Source: Bradyrhizobium sp. 170 (lineage in GTDB: Bacteria > Pseudomonadota > Alphaproteobacteria > Rhizobiales > Xanthobacteraceae). From it: a stretch of DNA of 64,000 bases. Shown here piece after piece: positions 33,856-41,632 of this stretch. Both the position numbers and the translations under genes were made by a program. The notes below the pieces were generated by a model. It saw only the letters and a list, made by a program, of their open reading frames with translations. It was not told the origin of the DNA and did no database searches. Position 1 is the first letter of the stretch, and the number at the start of each line of letters is the position of its first letter. The DNA is taken from the NCBI RefSeq assembly GCF_023101085.1, contig NZ_CP064703.1, positions 5,828,001 to 5,892,000 on the forward strand, given 5' to 3'.

Positions 33856-34009
33856 CCCCTCTCACTTCAGCCGGCTGTTCCGCGTTCAATTCGGGAAATC
33901 TCTATGCGTCAGACGTGATTGCGAAGCAAATCGTTGTCCTGACCCACGGTTCGATCATTGGCGCCGGACGATGCCTCACGAGGTCGCCGAACCAAACTCA
34001 GTAGGCTGA
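33827..34009 (+). pseudogene. AraC-family regulator remnant with in-frame stop
   Basis: The frame reads ARAYS, a TAG stop (33842-33844), then GFNDPSHFSRLFRVQFGKS before running into unrelated sequence to a TGA at 34007-34009. GFNDxSHFSRxFRxxFG is the hallmark of the second helix-turn-helix of AraC/XylS proteins, and the TAG sits at the position usually occupied by Cys, Ala or Trp just before GF. Upstream domain sequence is missing. It fills the 615-bp gap between livK and lysE together with short repeats. Confidence 0.7.
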
Positions 34010-34038
34010 TGAGGATGGTCCCCTAGCGCCTGCTCTAG

Positions 34039-34070
34039 GCGGTTAAGGTCCGGAGCGGTTAAGGTCCGGA
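34039..34070. repeat. Perfect 16-bp tandem repeat, two units
   Basis: GCGGTTAAGGTCCGGA occurs twice head to tail (34039-34054 and 34055-34070) in the non-coding stretch between the AraC remnant and the LysE repeat. No function is apparent; replication slippage is the simplest explanation. Confidence 0.8.
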
Positions 34071-34117
34071 GGAGGCTCTGGAGTCGATAAACTTCACAGC
34101 GGCAGCGCTTTCGACCC

Positions 34118-34353
34118 TGAACGGACCCGGACTTGACAGTCGTGAGAGCAGCTTAGCCCCCGATCAGGTAGCAGGGCGCTTCGCCAGAACCAGACCGATG
34201 CCTAACGCGATCATCGCGGCCCCCGACCCCTCTCGTAGGCGGCGGATTAGCGTGGGACGCGCTGCTGCGCCTTCCCGGATGCCGCTCGCCGCAAAAGCGA
34301 CCACGATGTCGGCGAGAGTGTTCAGCGTAACCGACACGAAGCCAAGCACCACG
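34118..34353. repeat. Right copy of the ~236-bp direct repeat (LysE 3' region)
   Basis: Same orientation and almost the same sequence as 22519-22755. It covers the 3' end of the intact LysE gene and ~45 bp beyond the stop codon. Homologous recombination between the copies would remove the block from about 22.76 kb to 34.12 kb while leaving an intact LysE gene. Confidence 0.85.
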
Positions 34354-34814
34354 AATTGCAGTGCGATGTGACCTTCGGCCGGGTCCACGAACTGCGGAAT
34401 AAAGGCAAGGAAGAACGCCGCTGTCTTCGGGTTCAGCGCCTCTACCAGCACTCCTTCACGAAATGCCCGCCGCGGCCCGATAGACGGTGCCGGGGATCCT
34501 CCGTTCAGACTTGTCGACGCGTCCCGCCGAGCGGACAGGAAAGTGCGAAGACCGAGCCAAACTAGATAAGCAGCGCCGATCAGCTTCAGCGCGGTGAACA
34601 GTTCCGCGCTTGCGAGCACGATGGCGGAAACACCCAGACTGCCCGCAAAAACATGGACCAGGCCGCCCAACCCGGTGCCAAAACTGCTGGCCACGCCTTC
34701 CACACGACCGCCAGCGAGCGTGCGCGCAGCGACGTAGAAGATACCCGGACCGGGCGTGACGGCGAGCACGAAAGCTGCAGCGCAATACAGGGCGAGTTGG
34801 GTTAGATCTGACAT
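34164..34814 (-). CDS. LysE/RhtB-family exporter
   Basis: Six-helix inner-membrane exporter of 216 residues. Seen are the N-terminal YCAAAFVLAVTPGPGIFYVAARTLAGG with the PGPG signature, SFGTGLGGLVHVFAGSLG, KLIGAAYLVWLGLRTFLSARR, and REGVLVEALNPKTAAFFLAFIPQFVDP. LysE/RhtB proteins export amino acids such as lysine, homoserine or threonine. Its last third is duplicated as a truncated copy at 22566-22751. No neighbouring Lrp- or LysG-type regulator is intact; the AraC remnant downstream may be a lost neighbour. Confidence 0.95.
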   Translation of the reverse strand: MSDLTQLALYCAAAFVLAVTPGPGIFYVAARTLAGGRVEGVASSFGTGLGGLVHVFAGSLGVSAIVLASAELFTALKLIGAAYLVWLGLRTFLSARRDASTSLNGGSPAPSIGPRRAFREGVLVEALNPKTAAFFLAFIPQFVDPAEGHIALQFVVLGFVSVTLNTLADIVVAFAASGIREGAAARPTLIRRLREGSGAAMIALGIGLVLAKRPAT

Positions 34815-35038
34815 GACTATAAGCCTTTATTACGTCCCAGGCTCAACACCAAGGGAGAAATGGACTCCTGAGCCATCCACAGCGTCACCTTTCGGCCGCC
34901 ATGGTCTCGGAACCTCCGGAAAGTGGTGAAGCTTGATCCAGTTGCCCGATCTCCAATCTGCCTCTCCTCACCGGCGGGCACGACATCCGATCCGTGGCGA
35001 ACACCGGACGGCGACTTCTTCGATCTTGAGCCCTCCCT

Positions 35039-35977
35039 TTACCCAACCCTCATTTGTGCAGCGGGAGTCCGGTCAACTTCGGAAGCAACGTCGGTTATTA
35101 TCTCGCGCAACCACGCCAGTGCGGGATCCATATGAAACGATGCCGGCCATTGAAGAGCTTCCCGAAAGGCAGGGATGCGAACCGGCGCGCGCAGGATTTT
35201 CAACGGAAAGTTTCGCGCAAAGATCGCAGCTAACCGATGATGCATCGTGGCGATACGGTTTGTCCCGATAACCATGGCAGCCATTGCGGTAAAGTTCGGG
35301 GCAATGACCTCGATACGGCGCCTATAACCCAGCTGGACGAGCGCCCGTTCATCAAAGGAGGCCCCGCCCATTAGCCCGAGTTGAGCGGTTATGTGCCCAG
35401 CTTGAAGATAACGGCGAAGCGAGATCGAACGGCCGATCTGGCGGTTTCCTCGCCAGGCGATGCAGCAGAATTCGTCGGCGAACAAATGTTGGCTGGGATG
35501 GCCATGAATGAGATTTGACGCAGGAACTACGACAAAATCGACCTCTCCTCGCTGAAGCTGCTCATCGACCCGGTCACTAAAAGGAAGAATCTCAAGACAA
35601 ACGCCCGGCGCATCCCGATAGACGCGCTTCATCACGGCATGCATCAATACGATGCTCGCATAATCGGAAACGACCAGCCGAAAACGCCGTTCTGAGTTCG
35701 CCGGGTCGAATTTCGGGGGCGAGATCAAATTGGTCCGGATGCGCAGCAATATGTCCCGCGTTGGCTTTTCCAGCGATTGTGCCAATGGCGTTGGCACGAG
35801 CTTTCGCTTTGAAATCGTGAAAATCTCGTCGTTGAAATACTGACGCAATCGTCCGATGGCGGCGCTCATCGCCGGCTGACTGAGATGTAGGCGCCGACTG
35901 GCCCCCATGACACTGCGTTCTTCAAGGATCGCATCAAGAGCGACCAGGAGATTGAGATCCAGGCCTTCGAACCGCAT
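35039..35977 (-). CDS. LysR-family regulator, NodD-like subgroup
   Basis: A 312-residue regulator, a clear paralogue of the protein encoded at 21327. It starts [53 protein letters not shown], and the effector domain begins RRFRLVVSDYASIVLMHAVMKRV. The C-terminal MVIGTNRIATMHHRLAAIFA again resembles NodD. It is divergent from the luciferase-family monooxygenase gene; the shared promoter holds an ATC-N9-GAT element. It probably activates the hydroxyquinol-pathway cluster at 36-43.6 kb in response to an aromatic signal. Confidence 0.93.
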   Translation of the reverse strand: MRFEGLDLNLLVALDAILEERSVMGASRRLHLSQPAMSAAIGRLRQYFNDEIFTISKRKLVPTPLAQSLEKPTRDILLRIRTNLISPPKFDPANSERRFRLVVSDYASIVLMHAVMKRVYRDAPGVCLEILPFSDRVDEQLQRGEVDFVVVPASNLIHGHPSQHLFADEFCCIAWRGNRQIGRSISLRRYLQAGHITAQLGLMGGASFDERALVQLGYRRRIEVIAPNFTAMAAMVIGTNRIATMHHRLAAIFARNFPLKILRAPVRIPAFREALQWPASFHMDPALAWLREIITDVASEVDRTPAAQMRVG

Positions 35978-36007
35978 TTGAATACATCCACATTATAAAT
36001 ATCACGG

Positions 36008-36022
36008 ATCATTATAATCGAT
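36008..36022. promoter_or_regulatory. ATC-N9-GAT element (nod-box-like half-site) in the divergent LysR / LLM promoter
   Basis: ATCATTATAATCGAT matches the ATC-N9-GAT pattern recognised by NodD-type LysR proteins and lies 31 bp upstream of the LysR start. It sits in an AT-rich 134-bp intergenic region. An AATCGATT core is shared with the promoter of the paralogous regulator near 21.29 kb. Confidence 0.55.
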
Positions 36023-36111
36023 TTTTCAAATTTCCAAAACCCGGGTAATCGAGAATGCGCCGCTCAAGGAGCCGCCAATCAAGCGACCGTCACGCCTGGG
36101 AGGAACAGACC

Positions 36112-37152
36112 TTGATCAAGCCATGGATTTTTGAGTTCATGCAGGCCCCGGAGCCGAGCGATGGGAAAGCCCTGCCTGGCACCGTGACCGCCGTGTTCAA
36201 CGAAGGTTACGCATTCTGGCTCGAAGCCGAACGGCTGGGCTTCGAAGGAATATTCTTCAGCGAGCACCACTTCGGTCATTCGTTGAGCCCCTCGCCCAAT
36301 CTCCTGATCGCAGCGGTCTCTCGCCACACCAGCCGGCTGCGCCTGGGAACGATGGGAAACGTCGTGCCGCTCTATGAACCGTGGCGCATCATCGAAGAAC
36401 TGACGATGCTGGACCACCTGACAAATGGACGCCTCGAAATCGGCTTTGCAGCCGGCGTGCCCCAGGAACTGCAGCGGATAGGCCTGGGAATTGAGGAGGC
36501 CCGTGAGCGGTTCAACGAGGCTCTGGAAATACTTGATGCTGCCCTGATCAACCCCGTCGTCAACCACAGTGGAAAGTACTGGAAGCTCGAGAACCTCAGC
36601 CTGATGCCAGGCGTTTTCCTGCAGCCCGCACCGCCGAAATGGACAACCGTCGTAAGCACCGGATCCGCGCAGAAATCAGCCCAAAGACGATCCAAGATTT
36701 GCACCGGCTTCGAATCCGTCTCTCGCATATCGGAAATCTTCGACGTCTATCGAAGTGAATGTGCCCGACTGGGACTGCCGGCAGGCCCCGATCAGCTCGC
36801 GGTCCGGCGCAATATCTCCATTTCACGTGATGCCGCTGAGGCGCGAGAAGAAGCAAAGGCCGCGAAGGAAGCGACTCTGAAGGTCGTGGCTGGCGATCCC
36901 CGCGTCGTCAAGCACGCGGCGTCAACGCTCGATGCGCCGAGAGCTGGAGCCGGATTTTCCTTGCATGACGACGACTATATCGCAGGCACGCCGACGCAAG
37001 TCGCCGAACAAGTCATTGATCAATGTCGCAAATGCGGTGCAGGCCATTTACTCGCGATGCTGGGCAGGAGCATTTCGCCGCGTCGCCGCGAATCGCTTGC
37101 CCTGTTTGGCGAGGAGGTAATTCCCCAAATGCGCCGCGCGCAGATCGGCTGA
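36112..37152 (+). CDS. Luciferase-like (LLM-class) flavin-dependent monooxygenase
   Basis: FMNH2-dependent monooxygenase of about 346 residues. Luciferase-fold signatures are AFWLEAERLGFEGIFFSEHHFG, SRHTSRLRLGTMGNVVPLYEPWRIIEELTMLDHLTNGRLEIGFAAG and ERFNEALEILDAAL, with GTPTQVAEQVIDQC near the end. The frame has an ATG at 36055. The TTG at 36112 follows GGGAGGA at ideal spacing and gives the expected start (IKPWIFEFMQAP). An FMN reductase gene lies 118 bp downstream, so the pair forms a two-component system. Such enzymes can oxygenate, desulfonate or perform type II Baeyer-Villiger reactions; which applies here is unknown. Confidence 0.9.
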   Translation: MIKPWIFEFMQAPEPSDGKALPGTVTAVFNEGYAFWLEAERLGFEGIFFSEHHFGHSLSPSPNLLIAAVSRHTSRLRLGTMGNVVPLYEPWRIIEELTMLDHLTNGRLEIGFAAGVPQELQRIGLGIEEARERFNEALEILDAALINPVVNHSGKYWKLENLSLMPGVFLQPAPPKWTTVVSTGSAQKSAQRRSKICTGFESVSRISEIFDVYRSECARLGLPAGPDQLAVRRNISISRDAAEAREEAKAAKEATLKVVAGDPRVVKHAASTLDAPRAGAGFSLHDDDYIAGTPTQVAEQVIDQCRKCGAGHLLAMLGRSISPRRRESLALFGEEVIPQMRRAQIG

Positions 37153-37270
37153 TCGGCTGATCGGTCGAGCAGGAATCAAACGGCTGCACGCGCGAAGCAA
37201 CTGCGGCATCTCCGACTGGCATATCCAGTCGCGAAGAAACCGTCGCCACAGGACAACAGCGGAGAAGAGG

Positions 37271-37885
37271 ATGATCCAGGATAGACCTCTCATCGTCGGA
37301 ATTGGCGGCACGCCGCGGCGTGGGTCGTCATCCGAACGCGCACTCGCGGTCAGTCTCAGGGCGGCCGAGGATAAAGGCGCCAGGACAATTCTTCTCTCCG
37401 GCGCAGAACTGCTTCTGCCGATGTATATGCCCGGACAGCAGCAATCCGACCAGGCTTCGCGTCTCCTGGCCGCGCTTCGTGAATGCCACGGCATTATTAT
37501 CTCGTCCCCTGCTTACCACGGATCAATATCCGGCTTGATCAAGAACGCGCTCGACTACGCAGAAGAACTCAGGACAGACCCGCGCGCTTACCTTGATGGA
37601 ATTCCAGTCGGCTGCATCGCATGTGCCGGCGGGTGGCAGGCGGTTGGGCAGACATTAGGTGCACTTCGGACGATCGCTCACTCGCTCAGGGGCTGGCCCA
37701 CGCCCCTTGGTGCGATGTTGAATACATCCACAGCCCTATTCGACACTGAAGGCAATTGTATCGATATGGCAACCCAACGTCAGCTCGAGACGGTGGGGCA
37801 CCAGGTGATCGACTTCGTGCGCATGCAACGTCTCGGCAGACAGAGAGCACCATCCATCCCGATAGACGCAAGGGTCGAACCATAG
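37271..37885 (+). CDS. NAD(P)H-dependent FMN reductase
   Basis: Flavodoxin-fold reductase of 204 residues. Seen are IVGIGGTPRRGSSSERALAVSL at the N-terminus (phosphate loop), GAELLLPMY, and the flavin-site segment IISSPAYHGSISGLIKNALDYAEEL. CIACAGGWQAVGQTLGALRTIAHSL follows. SsuE/MsuE-like proteins of this size supply FMNH2 to luciferase-family partners, here the gene immediately upstream. The start codon follows GAAGAGG at acceptable spacing. It is cotranscribed with the downstream hydrolase (31-bp gap). Confidence 0.92.
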   Translation: MIQDRPLIVGIGGTPRRGSSSERALAVSLRAAEDKGARTILLSGAELLLPMYMPGQQQSDQASRLLAALRECHGIIISSPAYHGSISGLIKNALDYAEELRTDPRAYLDGIPVGCIACAGGWQAVGQTLGALRTIAHSLRGWPTPLGAMLNTSTALFDTEGNCIDMATQRQLETVGHQVIDFVRMQRLGRQRAPSIPIDARVEP

Positions 37886-37916
37886 TTCCGGCGCGCAAGA
37901 CAAGCACGGACTCAGC

Positions 37917-38708
37917 ATGGAGTTTGACGTGACATTCGAAACGGCAAGACTCGAAATTGACGGCGTCGACACGGTGATAAAGATCATCGGAAAGGGCCCG
38001 GCTGTCCTTGCGCTTCACGGCGCAGCAACCATCGAGGGGCATGAATGGGCCCGGGGTTTAGCCGACAGGTTTCGGATTTATCTGCCGTTTCATCCCGGCT
38101 TCGGCGAAAGTGGGCCCGCGCCGCATATCTGCGGGATGCAGGACTTGATCGTTCATAACCTGCGACTCATCGCAGCACTAAGTCTGGATCGGCCGCACCT
38201 CGTGGGGCATTCCATGGGCGGGTGGATGGCGGCGGAAATTGCCGCGGTCGCCGGTGAACGCTTTGCCCGTCTGGTGCTCAATGCGCCCGCCGGGCTCAAC
38301 GATCCTGATCATCGCGGCGCCGACCTCACCAAAATCGCTCCGCAAGATTTGCCGCAATACCTGGCGCATCGAACGGAAGTCGCAGCCCAATACTTTCCTG
38401 GAGGTTCGCATGCTCCTCCGACAGAACAGTTCATTGCGGCAAGGGAACGGGAAAGCAACGCGCTGAGCAATATTCGGAAATCCCACGGCGTGGGACATCC
38501 GAATCTCCGCCGATGGCTAAGCCGGATACCCAACGAAACTCTCCTCTTATGGGGCGACAGGGACAGGGTATCACTTGCCAGCCAGGCGGAACTCTGGGCG
38601 AGAGAAATTCCAAGAGCACGCATCCATATTGTGCCCGGTGTCGGACACTTCGCCACGCAGGAAGACCCGACCTGTATCACGACGATTGGCGATTTTCTCG
38701 CGGGTTGA
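37917..38708 (+). CDS. Alpha/beta-fold hydrolase
   Basis: A 263-residue serine hydrolase. The oxyanion segment AVLALHGAATIEGHEW, the nucleophile elbow LVGHSMGGWMAAE (Ser99), the acid in LLLWGDRDRVS and the histidine in IVPGVGHFATQEDP are all present. The closest textbook types are esterases and meta-cleavage hydrolases (MhpC-like). In this cluster, directly after a two-component flavin monooxygenase, an esterase that opens an ester produced by Baeyer-Villiger oxidation is plausible (inference). It is separated from the next gene by a 130-bp gap containing a tandem repeat. Confidence 0.9.
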   Translation: MEFDVTFETARLEIDGVDTVIKIIGKGPAVLALHGAATIEGHEWARGLADRFRIYLPFHPGFGESGPAPHICGMQDLIVHNLRLIAALSLDRPHLVGHSMGGWMAAEIAAVAGERFARLVLNAPAGLNDPDHRGADLTKIAPQDLPQYLAHRTEVAAQYFPGGSHAPPTEQFIAARERESNALSNIRKSHGVGHPNLRRWLSRIPNETLLLWGDRDRVSLASQAELWAREIPRARIHIVPGVGHFATQEDPTCITTIGDFLAG

Positions 38709-38767
38709 GCGCAAGTTGCGCGAGCCGCTCTCTTTACATAGGGAACGCGATCCTGCGGACCGGCCGA

Positions 38768-38817
38768 GAATCCACCACCTTACTTTCAAATAGAATCCAC
38801 CACCTTACTTTCAAATA
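38768..38817. repeat. Perfect 25-bp tandem duplication upstream of a TctC gene
   Basis: A 25-bp unit beginning GAATCCACCACCTTAC and ending TTTCAAATA is repeated exactly (38768-38792 and 38793-38817), ending 21 bp before the TctC start codon. The second copy moves the original upstream region away by 25 bp and may change promoter spacing. It looks like a recent slippage event. Confidence 0.9.
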
Positions 38818-38838
38818 ATGTAACCCGGGGAGACAAAC

Positions 38839-39801
38839 ATGAGGGCCATTGCAATCGCGCTCGCTTTCGTCGTGAGCTTGATATCGACATCGCTGGCACA
38901 AACGTGGCCCACCCATTCCATTCGACTCGTCGTCAACTTCCCTCCGGGAGGGGCGGCCGACCTGCTTGCGCGCCTCATAGGCCAGTCCCTCACTGAGACC
39001 TTCGGCCAGCCGGTGGTCGTCGAAAACAAGGGCGGCGCAAACGGAAACATCGGCGGCGAAATGGTGGCCCGATCCGCGCCCGATGGCTACACCTTGCTCA
39101 TGTCGTCAGGCGGAATGGTCGCCATCAATCCGCATCTGTATGCCAACATGTCTTTCGACCCGGCGAAGGACCTCGTTCCCGTCGCTTCCGTGGCGCGTGT
39201 CCCGTTCTATCTCGTCGTTCGGACAGAAAATCCGGCGAAGGATTTCAAGGCGTTCGTCGCCGACCTCAAGGCCAACCCGGGAAAGCGCAATTTCGGATCG
39301 CCCGGGATCGGCAGCTCTCCGCATCTTGCGGCGGAAATGCTCAAGAAGATGAGCGGTGCGGACGCCGTACATGTGCCCTATCGCGGCGCAGCACCAGCGC
39401 TCAACGATCTGCTTGCGGGGCAAATCGACTTCCTGTTCGACCCCGGCATCGCCATCGAGCACGTGAAAGCCGGCAAGCTGCGGGCCATTGCAATCGGAAG
39501 CCCGCAGCGTTCTCCTCAACTTCCCGACGTACCGACGCTGCAGGAGCTCGGCCTCACCGGCTTTGACGCGGACGCCATTTTTGGCGTTTACGCGCCTGCC
39601 GGAACCCCACGTGAAGTCATCATGCGCTTGAATACGGAGATCAATCGAGCGCTCGCAACGGCCGCGTTGAAAGAACGCATCATGACAGTCGGCAATGTGC
39701 CGGCTGCGATGTCCCCCGACGAGTTCGGGGAAAGAGCCCGCGAGGATTCCAAGCGGTTCGGCGCAATCATCCGGGAACGGGGAATCAGGGCCGACAACTA
39801 G
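38839..39801 (+). CDS. TctC/Bug-family periplasmic solute-binding protein
   Basis: A 320-residue binding protein with a short Sec signal (residues 1-20, ...SLISTSLAQ). Bug-family sequences are TWPTHSIRLVVNFPPGGAADLLARLIGQSL, QPVVVENKGGANGNIGGEMVARSAPDGYTLLM, VHVPYRGAAPALNDLLAGQIDFLFD and ELGLTGFDADAIFGVYAPAGTP. No TctAB partner is nearby. It is embedded in the aromatic cluster, so it likely recognises an aromatic acid or serves as a sensor protein (inference). Confidence 0.95.
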   Translation: MRAIAIALAFVVSLISTSLAQTWPTHSIRLVVNFPPGGAADLLARLIGQSLTETFGQPVVVENKGGANGNIGGEMVARSAPDGYTLLMSSGGMVAINPHLYANMSFDPAKDLVPVASVARVPFYLVVRTENPAKDFKAFVADLKANPGKRNFGSPGIGSSPHLAAEMLKKMSGADAVHVPYRGAAPALNDLLAGQIDFLFDPGIAIEHVKAGKLRAIAIGSPQRSPQLPDVPTLQELGLTGFDADAIFGVYAPAGTPREVIMRLNTEINRALATAALKERIMTVGNVPAAMSPDEFGERAREDSKRFGAIIRERGIRADN

Positions 39802-39888
39802 TGCCCGGCAATTCAAGCCGCGGCCTTCAGTCCTTTTCCGGAAGCGCCGCGGCAAGAAGCAGATTGCGCAGCCTCAAGAGAGCGACAA

Positions 39889-41547
39889 ATGCCCACACCT
39901 CCAAGCGACTCTTCGGTGCTCATCGTCGGCGGCGGCCCGTGTGGCCTCATGCTCGCCAACGAGTTGGGGCGGCGCGGCATCACGGCCATTCTCGTGGATC
40001 AGAAGCCGACCACGGCTTTCAATCCCCAAGCCAACGCAACGCAAGCCCGCACCATGGAGCATTTCCGGCGGTTGGGCTTCGCCGGCGAAATTCGCGCGCT
40101 GGGCCTGCCGCCGGACTTTCCGACCGACATCGCCTATTTCACGCGTTATGCAAAGTACGAGCTCGCGCGCTTCAAGCTGCCGTCGTCACGCGAGGCGGCC
40201 GAGCGCGTGAAGCAGCTCGCGGGATCGTGGAGCGCTGCCGAGCTCCCCCATCGCGTCTCCCAGAAATTCGTCGAACAGGTGCTGAGGCGGCATGCCGAAT
40301 CTCTGCCCGGAGTCTCGGTTCACTATGGCTGGCGGCTCACCGGTTTCAACGAGACGCCTGAGGGCATCGAGGCGGATATCGAGCGGGTGAGCGGCGGCAA
40401 GGCGCATCGCATTCGTTCTGCGTTCCTCGTTGGCGCTGATGGTCCGCGCAGCACGGTGCGACAGGCGCTCGGTTTCCAGTACACCGGTGAGGAAGGCGCC
40501 GTGCGCGACTTCTTCGGTGGGCGCATGTTTGCGATCTACCTGCGTGCGCCGGAATTCTATCAGGCTGTTCCGCATCCGCCCGCCTGGATGAACGTCACCT
40601 TCAATCATGAACGTCGGGCCTTCATGGCGGCGGTCGACGGCAAGGGCGAGTTTGCCTTCCATACCCAATTGCGTCCCCACGAGGTGGAAGGCGAGATCAC
40701 GCGGGAACGCGCGCTCGCGATGTTTCAGGAAGCCGTTGGCGCGCCGATCCAGGCCGAAATCCTGTCGCAAGGCACCTGGATAGCCGGCTATGCGTTGGTG
40801 GCTGACCGATTCCAGCGCGGTCGCGCTTTCATCGCCGGCGATGCCGCGCATCTGTTCACCCCCGCCGGCGGACTTGGCTACAACACCGCCATCGAGGACG
40901 CGGTGAATCTAGGCTGGAAACTCGCAGCCACAATCCGCGGGAGCGGCGGTCCTGATCTGCTCGCCAGCTACGAGGCCGAGCGGCAGCCGAACGCCAGACG
41001 CAACACGGCCTACGCGCGGCAGTTTGCCGACTCGCTGGGAATGTTCGTGCCCGTCCCGGAGATCGAGGACGAGACATCCGACGGTGCTAAAGCACGCCGC
41101 CTCGCCGGCAGCTATCTTGAGGCGCACGGCAAGGCCGAGTTCAACATCCCCGGAATCACCTTCGGCGCGCGATACTACGCCTCGCCGATTACGGTTTCGG
41201 ACGGAACGGAACCGCCGCCCGATGCGGCCAACCTGTATGTTCCGTCCGCCTGTCCGGGCGGACGCGCACCTCATTTGTGGCTGTCCCCAGAGCAGTCCCT
41301 TTACGACCGCTTCGGCTTTGAATGGACCCTGCTGCGGCTTTCCAACCGCGCCGACGGACGACAGATTACAGCGGCGGCTGGTGCCTTGGGGCTCGACATG
41401 AAAGTCGTCGATCTCCAATCGGACGAGGCGCGAGATCTTTACCAGGCCGACCTCGTCTTGATCAGGCCGGATCAGATTGTCGCATGGCGCGGCAACAGCG
41501 ATGAAACTGCGACGGAGATCCTCCGGCGCGTTCTCGGTCGGGAATGA
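39889..41547 (+). CDS. FAD-dependent aromatic hydroxylase (class A flavin monooxygenase)
   Basis: A 552-residue flavoprotein hydroxylase. The GxGxxG FAD motif LIVGGGPCGLMLANELGRRG is at about residues 11-30, the DG motif is FLVGADGPRSTVRQALGF and the GD motif is AFIAGDAAHLFTPAGGLGYNTAIEDAVNLGWKL. A C-terminal thioredoxin-like extension of about 160 residues, seen in phenol and resorcinol-type hydroxylases, completes it. The hydroxyquinol dioxygenase gene follows 85 bp later, so it probably makes hydroxyquinol from resorcinol or a similar phenol (inference). Confidence 0.93.
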   Translation: MPTPPSDSSVLIVGGGPCGLMLANELGRRGITAILVDQKPTTAFNPQANATQARTMEHFRRLGFAGEIRALGLPPDFPTDIAYFTRYAKYELARFKLPSSREAAERVKQLAGSWSAAELPHRVSQKFVEQVLRRHAESLPGVSVHYGWRLTGFNETPEGIEADIERVSGGKAHRIRSAFLVGADGPRSTVRQALGFQYTGEEGAVRDFFGGRMFAIYLRAPEFYQAVPHPPAWMNVTFNHERRAFMAAVDGKGEFAFHTQLRPHEVEGEITRERALAMFQEAVGAPIQAEILSQGTWIAGYALVADRFQRGRAFIAGDAAHLFTPAGGLGYNTAIEDAVNLGWKLAATIRGSGGPDLLASYEAERQPNARRNTAYARQFADSLGMFVPVPEIEDETSDGAKARRLAGSYLEAHGKAEFNIPGITFGARYYASPITVSDGTEPPPDAANLYVPSACPGGRAPHLWLSPEQSLYDRFGFEWTLLRLSNRADGRQITAAAGALGLDMKVVDLQSDEARDLYQADLVLIRPDQIVAWRGNSDETATEILRRVLGRE

Positions 41548-41632
41548 TCGGCGCTTGAGTTGCCGAATGCAAATAACGTGATTGGCGCGCAAAACAGCCC
41601 GTCAGCACGCAACGAAAGGATACGGGGAGCCA

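Noticed and set aside
34039..34070. CRISPR-like repeat
   Set aside because: Only two adjacent 16-bp units without spacers and no cas genes; simple tandem duplication.
22519..34353. Composite transposon or integron explanation for the repeat-bracketed block
   Set aside because: The repeats are pieces of a LysE gene; no transposase, integrase, terminal inverted repeats or target-site duplications were seen.
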